Positions 15,443 through 20,819 of a DNA stretch of 20,819 nucleotides are shown here, piece by piece. The notes beneath the pieces are model-generated. The model saw only the letters and a program-made list of their open reading frames with translations, searched no databases and was not told the DNA's origin. The translations under genes were made by a program, and so were the position numbers. The stretch is from a virus: positions 1 through 20,819 of the IMG/VR virus record IMGVR_UViG_3300045741_000298. One strand, 5' to 3'. Each line of letters opens with the position of its first letter. Position 1 is the first letter of the stretch.

Positions 15443-15919
15443 ATGAATGCAGACATTCCTGACCGTGATCAACGGTTGCTGGTCGCTCTGGCTTCAATTG
15501 AGGAGCTTGGTAGACGTGATCAAGCAATCCGAGACTTGGCAACGTATCTCGGCGAAGTCATCCAAGCCGGGAGACTCCCAAGTCAACCAATAGCGTCGCA
15601 ACACCTACCGTTGCCGACGCTGGCGACTCCGGTCTCCGGTTGCGCGTTGCCGGAGTCGCCACCTCAAACACGCCAAACGCTTGCGGAACATCCGCTGGCA
15701 TCTCAGTTCCTTTCGTTTCTCCCATATGAATATCAGGGAATAGCAGGGAACGCAATGACCGCAATCGGACATTCTAAACGCGCATTGTTTGTGTGCGTCG
15801 CGGTGGCAATCGTTGCCGGTTTCTACACCGGAAGACTGACTATCCCCGATGCCATACGCAACACCTTGGTAACGTGTCCGGCTACGGTGCAGTCACAACT
15901 GCAATCGCAACCCCAATAG
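15443..15919 (+). CDS. Unknown single-pass membrane protein
   Basis: A 158-residue protein starting 5 nt after the previous stop, with AGG overlapping that stop as the likely ribosome binding site. Residues 1-45 form a charged, probably helical region (RDQRLLVALASIEELGRRDQAIRDL), 46-90 are Pro-rich, and 114-129 (ALFVCVAVAIVAGFYT) form one membrane segment flanked by basic residues. The C-terminus is Gln/Ser-rich. The layout suits a small inner-membrane protein; a holin/spanin-like role cannot be claimed because no endolysin lies nearby. Confidence 0.75.
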   Translation: MNADIPDRDQRLLVALASIEELGRRDQAIRDLATYLGEVIQAGRLPSQPIASQHLPLPTLATPVSGCALPESPPQTRQTLAEHPLASQFLSFLPYEYQGIAGNAMTAIGHSKRALFVCVAVAIVAGFYTGRLTIPDAIRNTLVTCPATVQSQLQSQPQ

Positions 15920-15926
15920 GTGCAAC

Positions 15927-16259
15927 ATGGCAAAGCCTAAAGCAAAGCCCGAACCGCAACCGACTCCGGAGCCGGACCATTTCCAGGTCATGCTGCGAGA
16001 AAAGATTGCGCTTGATGAACGCTACGACGCGGCCAAGGATTGGCTAAAGCGTAGGGAAGACCTTCGCATCGCCTTGAAGGAGCGCTGGCAAGCGGAGCGA
16101 CGCAACGCGCCTTGGGAAACGGACGGCTATCAAGTCGAGTTCGTCACCCAAAGCAAAACGTACACCAAGCCGTGCGCAGGGTGTCCGGGCCAAGCGGATA
16201 AGCGTTTTGAGCTTCACTATAAGCTCAGACGCATGGTCCCTGTGACCGATGCTACTTAG
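15927..16259 (+). CDS. Unknown charged helical protein
   Basis: A 110-residue protein with a Lys/Pro repeat N-terminus (MAKPKAKPEPQPTPEPD), a highly charged helical centre (VMLREKIALDERYDAAKDWLKRREDLRIALKERW region) and a CAGC motif in the C-terminal part. No family recognised. Its stop codon overlaps the start of the next gene (ATGCTACTTAG), so the two are translationally coupled, which suggests they work with the membrane protein that follows. Confidence 0.75.
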   Translation: MAKPKAKPEPQPTPEPDHFQVMLREKIALDERYDAAKDWLKRREDLRIALKERWQAERRNAPWETDGYQVEFVTQSKTYTKPCAGCPGQADKRFELHYKLRRMVPVTDAT

Positions 16260-16959
16260 GCTAGGTCTAGGTGCGGCCGTCGTCACTTTGACGGCCGCAT
16301 CTGCCTGGAACAACTGGCAGCACATGCGCTCGTTTGGCCTAGGTGTCGCAATCCTTGTGATCGCGGCCGAAGTCGCCAAGCCGTTGCTACCAGTTGCCTT
16401 GATCGAGCACGGGAAAAATCGCGCATCCCTACAGTGGTGCGGGACCCTGCTGCTGTGGTGCATCATAGTCGCGTTCTCGTTCGTCAACACGTTCGGAAAC
16501 GCATTGACTCGCCATGCAAAGGACAAGGCTAGGCAAGGCATCGTTGCGGCCAGCGCTACGCGGCCGGAGCATGTCATTCTGAGGGAATTGGCAAGCGTCA
16601 AATCTTGCCCGGACAAGGAAGAAACGCGAGACGAGGTGCAGCCCGCCAAAGGCAAGAAAAAAGCTATAGTGCTGCAAGTCAAGGTCCGCGTTCCTGATAC
16701 TGAGTGCGCGCAAAAGGTTGCGGCGGATAAGCTCGCCTTGACCGCTGAACTTACAGAATCGAAGCGTCGCGAGGCTAACGCTTTAGACGCGCCAATAGAT
16801 AAGAACACGGTAACGGATGGATACATTGAGCTTGCACGCATGGCCGGGTGGGAACCGCAACGCTACCAGATAGACACGTATACTGTACTTCTGTGGACGT
16901 TACTAGCGGAACTAGGCTCGGCCCTAGGTGGCTTGTGCATCCCGCGTAGCAGGGAGTAA
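16249..16959 (+). CDS. Four-helix membrane protein with cytoplasmic charged domain
   Basis: A 236-residue protein with hydrophobic segments at about 2-19, 29-51 (GVAILVIAAEVAKPLLPVALI), 63-83 (CGTLLLWCIIVAFSFVNTFGNA) and 211-231, and a charged soluble region of about 125 residues between the third and fourth. The 'A.EV.KPLLP' segment followed by 'FS.V...G.AL' resembles uncharacterised membrane proteins I recall from alphaproteobacterial plasmids and phages; this is memory of a pattern, not a search. The start overlaps the previous stop by 11 nt. Role unknown; an envelope or superinfection function is possible. Confidence 0.75.
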   Translation: MLLRLGLGAAVVTLTAASAWNNWQHMRSFGLGVAILVIAAEVAKPLLPVALIEHGKNRASLQWCGTLLLWCIIVAFSFVNTFGNALTRHAKDKARQGIVAASATRPEHVILRELASVKSCPDKEETRDEVQPAKGKKKAIVLQVKVRVPDTECAQKVAADKLALTAELTESKRREANALDAPIDKNTVTDGYIELARMAGWEPQRYQIDTYTVLLWTLLAELGSALGGLCIPRSRE

Positions 16960-16967
16960 TCCAAGTC

Positions 16968-17195
16968 GTGACAATCCAGATGCACGCTGGCAGGGGGCGA
17001 CTTCGCCCCCACATTTACCAGCTCGAACGAAACGCGATACGGTTCCGCAAGGAATGCGAGCGCCGTTGGCCGGAGAAAGACTTCTTTGTGACTGCGAATC
17101 CTTCGGACCCCTTCCATGGATACGCGGTTGCATTTCTTCTTCCGCATTCTCCGAAAGCTGTCTACATGTCCAAGCTAGACGGTTGGCGTCCGTAG
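16968..17195 (+). CDS. Small unknown protein
   Basis: A 75-residue basic protein (MTIQMHAGRGRLRPHIYQLE...) starting at a GTG, with GGGAG 11 nt upstream and overlapping the previous stop region. It contains an aromatic-rich centre (FFVTANPSDPFHGYAVAFLL) and ends YMSKLDGWRP. No family recognised. It is the last gene of the 14926-17195 cassette and is followed by a stem-loop ending in T-rich sequence. Confidence 0.62.
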   Translation: MTIQMHAGRGRLRPHIYQLERNAIRFRKECERRWPEKDFFVTANPSDPFHGYAVAFLLPHSPKAVYMSKLDGWRP

Positions 17196-17227
17196 ACACA
17201 TAATCCGTATAAAGTCAACAAAAAACT

Positions 17228-17273
17228 GCTATGCACGCGGCGCAATGCTCCGTTTGCATAGCTTTGCTCTTTG
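17228..17273 (+). terminator. Terminator-like hairpin after the small-gene cassette
   Basis: GCTATGCA (17228-17235) pairs perfectly with TGCATAGC (17255-17262) across a 19-nt loop, followed by TTTGCTCTTT. It lies 33 nt after the last cassette stop codon and probably ends the 14926-17195 transcript. Confidence 0.5.
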
Positions 17274-17642
17274 ACATCGTTGGAAAGTGTCCGCTCTACG
17301 ACATTTGTGCGGCGCGAGATCACGTTTTTGTGTGTTGACACACCTTCCTATCACGAAAAGTCAGTAAACTGTTGCTAAATTACGCCTTGACAGGACCAGT
17401 TTGCACCAGAACTAACGGTTTTTTCGGTGTACGGCTAGTTTTTTCCGTGTCAAGATACATTTTCGCAACTGGAAAGTGCTATTTTCAGCACACGAATGGT
17501 CAAATTTTGGTACTTCTAGGCATTTTTGCACTGTCAAGTGGTATTCTGGCCACGGATTAGCTATGCATTTTGTACGTATGCGACATTTCGGTCACATATT
17601 GCACCGCACACGTTGCACAACGGCCACAGTTGACAAAACGCA

Positions 17643-17662
17643 GGTCGCGCGCGCGCGCGACC
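17643..17662. repeat. 20-bp perfect CG-alternating palindrome
   Basis: GGTC followed by alternating GC and closing with GACC: a fully self-complementary 20-mer within an otherwise A/T-richer region. Alternating CG of this length can adopt Z-DNA or a cruciform and may be a protein-binding site. It sits at the left edge of the 153-bp duplication. Confidence 0.6.
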
Positions 17663-17908
17663 TACGCACACAGATTACCAAAAAACACCGCAAAAATTGC
17701 GAAATCGGTTCGATGGTACGTCGTATACGACTAGTTTTCGCTACCTTAAAGGTACTTAGAGGGGGTCCGCACAACGAATCAAATACGCGGTCGTGGGTCG
17801 TCGTCAATCGCGACCTACGCGCGCGCATCTATCAAAACAGCCGCAAAAATCTTACGATCAAATCCACGGTCCACAACAGGCGACGTATACGCATGACCTT
17901 AAAGGCCT
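17656..17908 (+). repeat. Diverged 153-bp tandem duplication ending in nuclease gene
   Basis: Anchor blocks recur at a fixed 153-bp offset: CGCGACCTACGC (17656 and 17809), CCGCAAAAAT (17688 and 17841) and ACCTTAAAGG (17743 and 17896). CG(T/A)CGTATACG recurs with a local 9-bp insertion (17719 and 17881). The second copy includes the ATG and first codons of the nuclease gene; in the first copy the equivalent point has lost the ATG. So copy one looks like a decayed duplicate of the gene's promoter-proximal region. Confidence 0.65.
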
Positions 17909-18438
17909 TGAAAGACTGGACGGGACATCGCACGCAGCACGTCACGATCCTCAACCGGCACAGGGACACGAGAGTCTACCTGCTCAAGCCTGGGGAGGAG
18001 CATACCCCTCGCCTACACTGGAGAGCGCGCTGCGACTGTGGCCACGAATGGCTTGTCCCGCACAGCCACATCTCTGAAACCTCCCCCGCCTCATGCAAGG
18101 GCTGCGCACCACGGCATCGTGAGCGCCACCTGTCGCTGCCGAGAGGTAAGCACTACAAGCGCACGCATCCCTCGTATGGGAGCTGGTACAGCATGTGGAG
18201 GCGCTGCACATCCCCAAAGCATGTCAACTATCACCGCTACGGAGGTCGCGGCATAAAGGTCTGCGACCGCTGGCGTGACTTCGATCTCTTCGTTGAAGAT
18301 ATGGGTGTACGCCCACAAGGCTACACGCTAGATCGCATCAACAACGATGCGCACTACAGCCCGGACAACTGCCGTTGGGCGACATATCGCCAGCAGCGTG
18401 CCAATCAACGCCCACCCACGAAACGAATCAAAAGCTAG
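17893..18438 (+). CDS. HNH-like (His-Me finger) nuclease with zinc ribbon
   Basis: A 181-residue protein of a phage-borne family. The N-terminus LKDWTGHRTQHVTILNR (5-22) matches the 'L.DLTG.RFG.LTVL.R' opening, followed by a zinc ribbon CDCG (47-50) and CKGC (68-71). The C-terminal part HPSYGSWYSMWRRC (92-105), YHRYGGRGIKVCDRW (113-127) and LDRINNDAHYSPDNCRWAT (146-164) is the conserved HNH-like core, with Asp147-Arg148 where classical HNH enzymes have D-H. Such proteins are often free-standing homing-type endonucleases. The frame is open back to 17476, but the ATG at 17893 starts exactly at the family N-terminus and is preferred, though its ribosome binding site is weak. The upstream duplication suggests insertion and rearrangement. 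Confidence 0.72.
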   Translation: MTLKALKDWTGHRTQHVTILNRHRDTRVYLLKPGEEHTPRLHWRARCDCGHEWLVPHSHISETSPASCKGCAPRHRERHLSLPRGKHYKRTHPSYGSWYSMWRRCTSPKHVNYHRYGGRGIKVCDRWRDFDLFVEDMGVRPQGYTLDRINNDAHYSPDNCRWATYRQQRANQRPPTKRIKS

Positions 18439-18640
18439 TCACCACAACACTTGTATAGCTCCCTCTACACAGCACACGAACAAGCTACTAATCAGGAGCA
18501 GCCAGTCAGTATGCGAACAAACCGTAAACAAATAAAAACACTTCGCATCCGTAATAACCGTTGACAAACACTTAGTATGCGGCTATATTAGTAGCATCAA
18601 GAGCACAGAGACAAACAACCAAGCCGAGAAAGACAAGCAA
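18439..18640. promoter_or_regulatory. Leader region with strong promoter
   Basis: About 200 bp, A-rich, no gene seen. It holds the promoter listed at 18561-18589 and a copy of GTCAGTATGCG (18505-18515), a motif shared with other control regions. The untranslated leader after the predicted start is about 45 nt and Gly/purine-poor, with only a weak GAGAAAGA before the ATG at 18641. Confidence 0.5.
18561..18589 (+). promoter_or_regulatory. Near-consensus sigma70 promoter
   Basis: TTGACA (18561-18566), exactly 17 nt, TATATT (18584-18589): a perfect -35 and a five-of-six -10. Transcription would start near 18596. TTAGTATGC lies in the spacer, a possible operator half-site. This is the best promoter in the window and suggests early transcription by host RNA polymerase. 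Confidence 0.75.
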
Positions 18641-18868
18641 ATGAGGCGCAAGGGTCAAGCTGACAAGCTCCGCAAGTGCTACTTGCAGTTCGGCGAAGGC
18701 GGCAAGGGACCTTTCTGCACTTCCGAAGCTGAAAGGCGCGGTAATCTCCTCTTCTGGAGTGGAACAGCGAAGATATTAGACGTGCACACAGACACGAACA
18801 CGCCCAAATGGTCCAAGGGGGAATATGTGATTATCGATGACGAACGTGTGCGCGTACAGGATGCCTAA
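18641..18868 (+). CDS. Small basic early protein
   Basis: A 75-residue protein (MRRKGQADKLRKCYLQFGEG...) of unknown family, first gene behind the near-consensus promoter at 18561. The N-terminus is strongly basic; the C-terminal half (SGTAKILDVHTDTNTPKWSKGEYVIIDDERVRV) has a beta-strand pattern. Small basic early phage proteins often bind host enzymes or nucleic acids; that is only a general expectation. The ribosome binding site is weak. Confidence 0.62.
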   Translation: MRRKGQADKLRKCYLQFGEGGKGPFCTSEAERRGNLLFWSGTAKILDVHTDTNTPKWSKGEYVIIDDERVRVQDA

Positions 18869-18869
18869 A

Positions 18870-18901
18870 CATACGCATACGCTCATAACACCCGCATACG
18901 C
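18870..18901. repeat. Three CATACGC repeats
   Basis: CATACGC occurs at 18870-18876, 18876-18882 and 18895-18901 between two small genes. It may be a short regulator-binding cluster; the length is too small for certainty. Confidence 0.35.
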
Positions 18902-18916
18902 AATAGAGATATTCAC

Positions 18917-19117
18917 ATGAGAATTGCAACATGTCGAGAGGTCGCGAACCAAAAACGCGATTATGGCACCGACTATGACACCGCGATATACGCACGCGCA
19001 CAGTATGCAGACACTCCGCAAGCATTATCCGAGGCATTACCTACGCGCGTCTTTCGCACGCTCTGCCTTGCCTTTGCTTTCGGCTACGTGCTCGCTCTGC
19101 TGCCACTCTGTCACTGA
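18917..19117 (+). CDS. Small membrane protein
   Basis: A 66-residue frame, MRIATCREVANQKRDYGTDY..., with one hydrophobic C-terminal segment (about 48-65, LCLAFAFGYVLALLPLC). It begins 48 nt after the preceding gene with only a weak AGAGAT before the ATG. The soluble N-terminus is polar and charged. The layout suits a small tail-anchored inner-membrane protein. No family recognised, and coding status is less certain than for its neighbours. Confidence 0.5.
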   Translation: MRIATCREVANQKRDYGTDYDTAIYARAQYADTPQALSEALPTRVFRTLCLAFAFGYVLALLPLCH

Positions 19118-19292
19118 CACGAAACCGAACCAAAATTCTAAAAAACGCTTCAAAAAAGCGCCATTTTAGAAAATGGTTCCAAACCATCAAAAACGGGTTT
19201 TCGCTATGCACATCAAAGGCTTACACAAAAGCTTCGGGGTTTTGAGGTTTTTGTGGCCCCTGCTCCACTCCAATTTCAATTGTAAGCCAACT

Positions 19293-19334
19293 AAGGTCAA
19301 CCTTCACACAAGTAAGTTTTTTGACCTTACTTGT
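19293..19334 (+). promoter_or_regulatory. Overlapping, mutually exclusive stem-loops
   Basis: AAGGTCAA (19293-19300) can pair with TTGACCTT (19321-19328), while ACAAGTAAG (19308-19316) can pair with CTTACTTGT (19326-19334). The two perfect stems compete for 19326-19328, so only one can form fully. In RNA this is attenuator-like; in DNA it could be overlapping operators. Confidence 0.45.
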
Positions 19335-19374
19335 CTCCTTTCCTTCCTTCCTTACCCTTTCCAATAGAAGAAAC

Positions 19375-19462
19375 CACAAAACCCCAAGAAACCACATAAC
19401 CATTTGAAACAACACAACAATACCTCCGAGGTTTCCTCACACAAAACCCCAAGAAACCGCAT
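19375..19462 (+). repeat. Two 23-bp direct repeats, 65-bp period
   Basis: The 23-mers at 19375-19397 and 19440-19462 differ at one position. The core is AAAACCCCAAGAAACC. Related AGAAACC words occur on the minus strand in the 19680-19708 tandem 11-mers and a further AGAAACC at 19369 immediately before the first copy. Confidence 0.7.
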
Positions 19463-19481
19463 CAAACCACAGGGAGAACCA

Positions 19482-19503
19482 AGAACATTCCAGAACATTC
19501 TGG
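19482..19503 (+). repeat. Tandem AGAACATTC with embedded palindrome
   Basis: AGAACATTC occurs at 19482-19490 and 19492-19500, a 10-bp period that puts both on one face of the helix. The second copy lies within the palindrome CCAGAA-CA-TTCTGG (19490-19503). This is a likely protein-binding site. Confidence 0.6.
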
Positions 19504-19531
19504 CTCAATCGAACGTATACAACCCCCTAGA

Positions 19532-19608
19532 TTGAACACCGTATTTAACACAACGGACCGTCACCTCTAACACTTACCCAAGTCGCTTGTGTGAAATACC
19601 GTGTTCAA
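19532..19608. repeat. Long inverted repeat, 22-bp arms
   Basis: The left arm 19532-19553 and right arm 19587-19608 are inverted copies with 20 of 22 positions matching, separated by 33 bp. Each begins TTGAACAC on its own strand. No coding sequence lies inside. It could form a cruciform or bind a dimeric protein at two sites. Confidence 0.7.
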
Positions 19609-19686
19609 CTTGCAACCGAGCAACAGTGATGAAAATGCCTAAACCCCCTAAACACCCCGCAAATGTTCCCGTTTCTCCCGAGGTTT

Positions 19687-19708
19687 CCGGGGTTTCTCCG
19701 GGGTTTCT
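19687..19708 (+). repeat. Tandem 11-mers CCGGGGTTTCT
   Basis: Two exact copies (19687-19697, 19698-19708) with a degenerate third just before (GAGGTTTCC, 19680-19688). The complement AGAAACCCC relates them to the 23-bp direct repeats. A period of 11 bp is near one helical turn. Confidence 0.6.
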
Positions 19709-19765
19709 CGCCAAAAAACCCCCGACGCAAACTTATTCCAGCCGACCCGAAAACAACAAAAGTGC

Positions 19766-19794
19766 TTGACACAAGGCATACGAAGTGTTAGTAT
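19766..19794 (+). promoter_or_regulatory. Sigma70-like promoter for the 19839 operon
   Basis: TTGACA (19766-19771), 17 nt, TAGTAT (19789-19794): a perfect -35 and a four-of-six -10. Start near 19801, leader about 38 nt. Confidence 0.68.
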
Positions 19795-19802
19795 ACTGAC
19801 AC
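19785..19802. promoter_or_regulatory. Operator-like dyad over the -10
   Basis: GTGTTAGTATACTGACAC is an 18-bp palindrome with a single mismatched pair, covering the -10 and start region of the promoter at 19766. A dimeric repressor bound here would block transcription. Half-sites or close matches occur at 12762, 14132 and 14335. Confidence 0.55.
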
Positions 19803-19838
19803 TGAGACGACAGACGGCCGAATGACAAGGCAACGGCA

Positions 19839-20207
19839 ATGACACATCAACTCAACAGTCACGACGTGTGCATTCAGGGTTTCGAGCGGTTGCGCACAAC
19901 GCGTGAGTACATGCTGGCCATCCCAGTTCACAAGGGCATGACGCCCGCAGAAGTGCTCGACGCCTTGAAGGCTGATCTTCAATGCTGTGATCGAGGGGAC
20001 GACTTCGATTGGGATGCAGCGGACGATTGCGTGCGAACCTTTACGGAAGGGCTCAAGCCATATGCATTTGCTGATGTGGAGGATCGTGGCGAGGACGACG
20101 AACCTTGCTACCTGTTCCTCTACATCGAACCCGTCACGATCGAGCCGAACGACTCAGAAAGTCCGCAATCAATCAGCGCACATGAACGTCACGGCGACAA
20201 CCACTAG
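19839..20207 (+). CDS. Acidic unknown early protein
   Basis: A 122-residue protein, MTHQLNSHDVCIQGFERLRT..., with AAGG about 8 nt before the ATG and its own promoter. It has an MTPAEVLDALKADLQC helix near residue 34 and a very acidic second half (CDRGDDFDWDAADDC, DVEDRGEDDEPCYLF). Acidic small phage proteins sometimes mimic DNA, but nothing specific shows this here. No family recognised. First gene of a unit with 20217 and 20483. Confidence 0.8.
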   Translation: MTHQLNSHDVCIQGFERLRTTREYMLAIPVHKGMTPAEVLDALKADLQCCDRGDDFDWDAADDCVRTFTEGLKPYAFADVEDRGEDDEPCYLFLYIEPVTIEPNDSESPQSISAHERHGDNH

Positions 20208-20216
20208 GGACCATGC

Positions 20217-20486
20217 ATGGGCATCGTGACAGACACCATCACTGCGCCGTCCTATTGGGCAAGCTACCTTGTCAACGGCGATGACAGCAGCCTTACGACT
20301 TCGGAGAAGCTGCAAGCCGATCGCTGGCGGCAAGGCAAAAACGTCGAACAAGTCCTGGACTGCATCGAAGGGTCGGAGCGCTACACTAACCACTACAAGC
20401 TCTACGCGCCGGACACCAACGCCAGCGCGGGCAGAGTTGCCGACTACATCGTTACTCTAAAGCCGGAGAAGGAGCAGTCTCAATGA
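20217..20486 (+). CDS. DUF6926-like small protein
   Basis: An 89-residue protein whose opening SYWASYLVNGDDSSLTTSEK matches small phage/plasmid proteins beginning '.YWA.YLINGD.SGL', which I associate with DUF6926, ending in a DYIV.L strand as here (VADYIVTL). The family has no known function. AGGGA precedes the ATG at 20217; an ATG 4 nt earlier is in a different frame. The stop overlaps the next start (ATGA), so the two are coupled. Confidence 0.72.
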   Translation: MGIVTDTITAPSYWASYLVNGDDSSLTTSEKLQADRWRQGKNVEQVLDCIEGSERYTNHYKLYAPDTNASAGRVADYIVTLKPEKEQSQ

Positions 20487-20819
20487 CAAAAATTCACGAA
20501 ACCGAAAACGCACTAAGCGCCACGCGAACCGTAATCGGAAAGGACATGCGTAACAACTGGGAAGCCACCACACGCATCCCCCTGCCGGATGGCTTCATCC
20601 TCAAGCTTAGCACCCACAAGGTCCACAGTGGACACCTCGTCTCTACAGCCACTTGCTGGAAGCCGGGCGCCAGCTCCGGCCTATACACGGCAGAAACGCA
20701 CAGAATGTACACCGACTTCAACGAGAGACCAATTGACACCAAGCCACCGCGAGTAACCGAGAAGGCTGTTCGGGCGCAGCACGCCAGCTTGCTGCTACTT
20801 CAGGAAGAACTGATCAAGC
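20483..20819 (+). CDS. Unknown protein, truncated by window end
   Basis: An open frame from the ATG at 20483 (overlapping the previous stop as ATGA, AAGGAG about 8 nt upstream) continues without a stop to the window end, giving at least 112 residues beginning MTKIHETENALSATRTVIGK. The visible part has a WEATTRIPLPDGFILKLSTH strand-rich region and ends in a helix (AVRAQHASLLLLQEEL). No family recognised. Third gene of the unit driven by the promoter at 19766. Confidence 0.72.
   Translation, partial: MTKIHETENALSATRTVIGKDMRNNWEATTRIPLPDGFILKLSTHKVHSGHLVSTATCWKPGASSGLYTAETHRMYTDFNERPIDTKPPRVTEKAVRAQHASLLLLQEELIK

Larger units (their letters stand above)
17196..17892. other. Non-coding region with TTGACA cluster and tandem duplication
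   Basis: About 700 bp with no gene I support, although a frame stays open from 17476 into the nuclease gene. TTGACA occurs six times on either strand (17271, 17335, 17387, 17630 plus; 17448 and 17532 minus), none with a good -10 at normal spacing. T-rich tracts sit between short inverted repeats, for example GTGCT-ATTTTC-AGCAC near 17476. A 20-bp perfect CG palindrome lies at 17643-17662. A diverged 153-bp tandem duplication begins near 17656 and runs into the nuclease gene. Confidence 0.5.
19118..19838. other. AT-rich, repeat-dense non-coding region; candidate origin or control hub
   Basis: About 720 bp with no credible gene and clearly lower GC than its surroundings. From left: hairpin CGCTT/AAGCG (19146-19160), palindrome CCATTTT-AG-AAAATGG (19161-19176), overlapping competing stems (19293-19334), a pyrimidine tract with CCTT repeats (19334-19362), two 23-bp direct repeats (19375, 19440), tandem AGAACATTC (19482-19500), a 22-bp inverted repeat pair (19532-19608), tandem 11-mers CCGGGGTTTCT (19687-19708), and the promoter/operator at 19766-19802. 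Such density of iteron-like repeats beside AT-rich sequence is typical of replication origins; this role is inferred. Confidence 0.5.

Noticed and set aside
17476-18438. Long 320-residue form of the HNH-like protein
   Set aside because: The first 139 residues translate the diverged tandem repeat and resemble no protein; the family N-terminus begins exactly at the ATG at 17893.
19173-19367. Short open frames inside the 19.1-19.8 kb AT-rich region
   Set aside because: They run through repeats and a pyrimidine tract, have no ribosome binding sites, and their composition follows the repeats.
19476-19500. LexA-type box (GAAC direct repeats)
   Set aside because: Spacings between GAAC words are 3 and 6 nt, whereas the alphaproteobacterial LexA site needs GAAC-N7-GAAC.

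Overview
The window is part of a tailed double-stranded DNA phage genome (Caudoviricetes) or a closely related prophage. The support is a complete HK97-type head module (terminase large subunit, portal, prohead protease/scaffold fusion, decoration protein, major capsid protein) on the minus strand, a phage-sized cobalamin-dependent ribonucleotide reductase, and cassettes of small unknown genes. No integrase, repressor, tRNA or CRISPR array is visible. Strong Shine-Dalgarno sites, sigma70-like TTGACA promoters and a Sec-type signal peptide point to a Gram-negative, probably proteobacterial host. One four-helix membrane protein resembles proteins I associate with alphaproteobacterial replicons, but the host cannot be named from this sequence.

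Layout. (1) 1-7827, minus strand: in transcription order, a DUF6527-like protein, TerL, portal, protease+scaffold (with a likely nested scaffold start), decoration protein, encapsulin-type major capsid protein, a small unknown protein, and the first codons of one more gene. (2) 7828-8279: divergent control region with hairpins. (3) 8280-11618, plus strand: class II ribonucleotide reductase. (4) 11619-12050: convergent gap containing seven consecutive stem-loops, a candidate structured RNA. (5) 12051-13993, minus strand: a probable small terminase subunit followed by a standalone DnaA-domain-IV-like DNA-binding protein, separated by a spacer with CCGGTAGC repeats. (6) 13994-14447: palindrome-rich divergent control region. 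(7) 14448-17195, plus strand: a cassette of seven unknown genes including one exported protein and two membrane proteins. (8) 17196-17892: non-coding, with clustered TTGACA hexamers and a diverged 153-bp tandem duplication running into an HNH-like nuclease gene (17893-18438). (9) 18439-19117: a near-consensus promoter and two small genes. (10) 19118-19838: AT-rich, repeat-dense non-coding region, the best candidate here for a replication origin or control hub. (11) 19839-20819: a promoter with an operator-like dyad driving a three-gene unit that runs off the window.

How it fits together: the minus-strand block packages DNA and builds the capsid; the reductase supplies deoxynucleotides for phage DNA synthesis; the DnaA-like protein and the repeat-rich gaps probably belong to replication or its control; the plus-strand small-gene cassettes look like early or host-interaction genes. 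The most novel signals are the seven-hairpin region after the reductase, the repeat-dense 19.1-19.8 kb region, the tandem duplication at the nuclease gene, and a recurring AGTAT(A/G)C motif in control regions.
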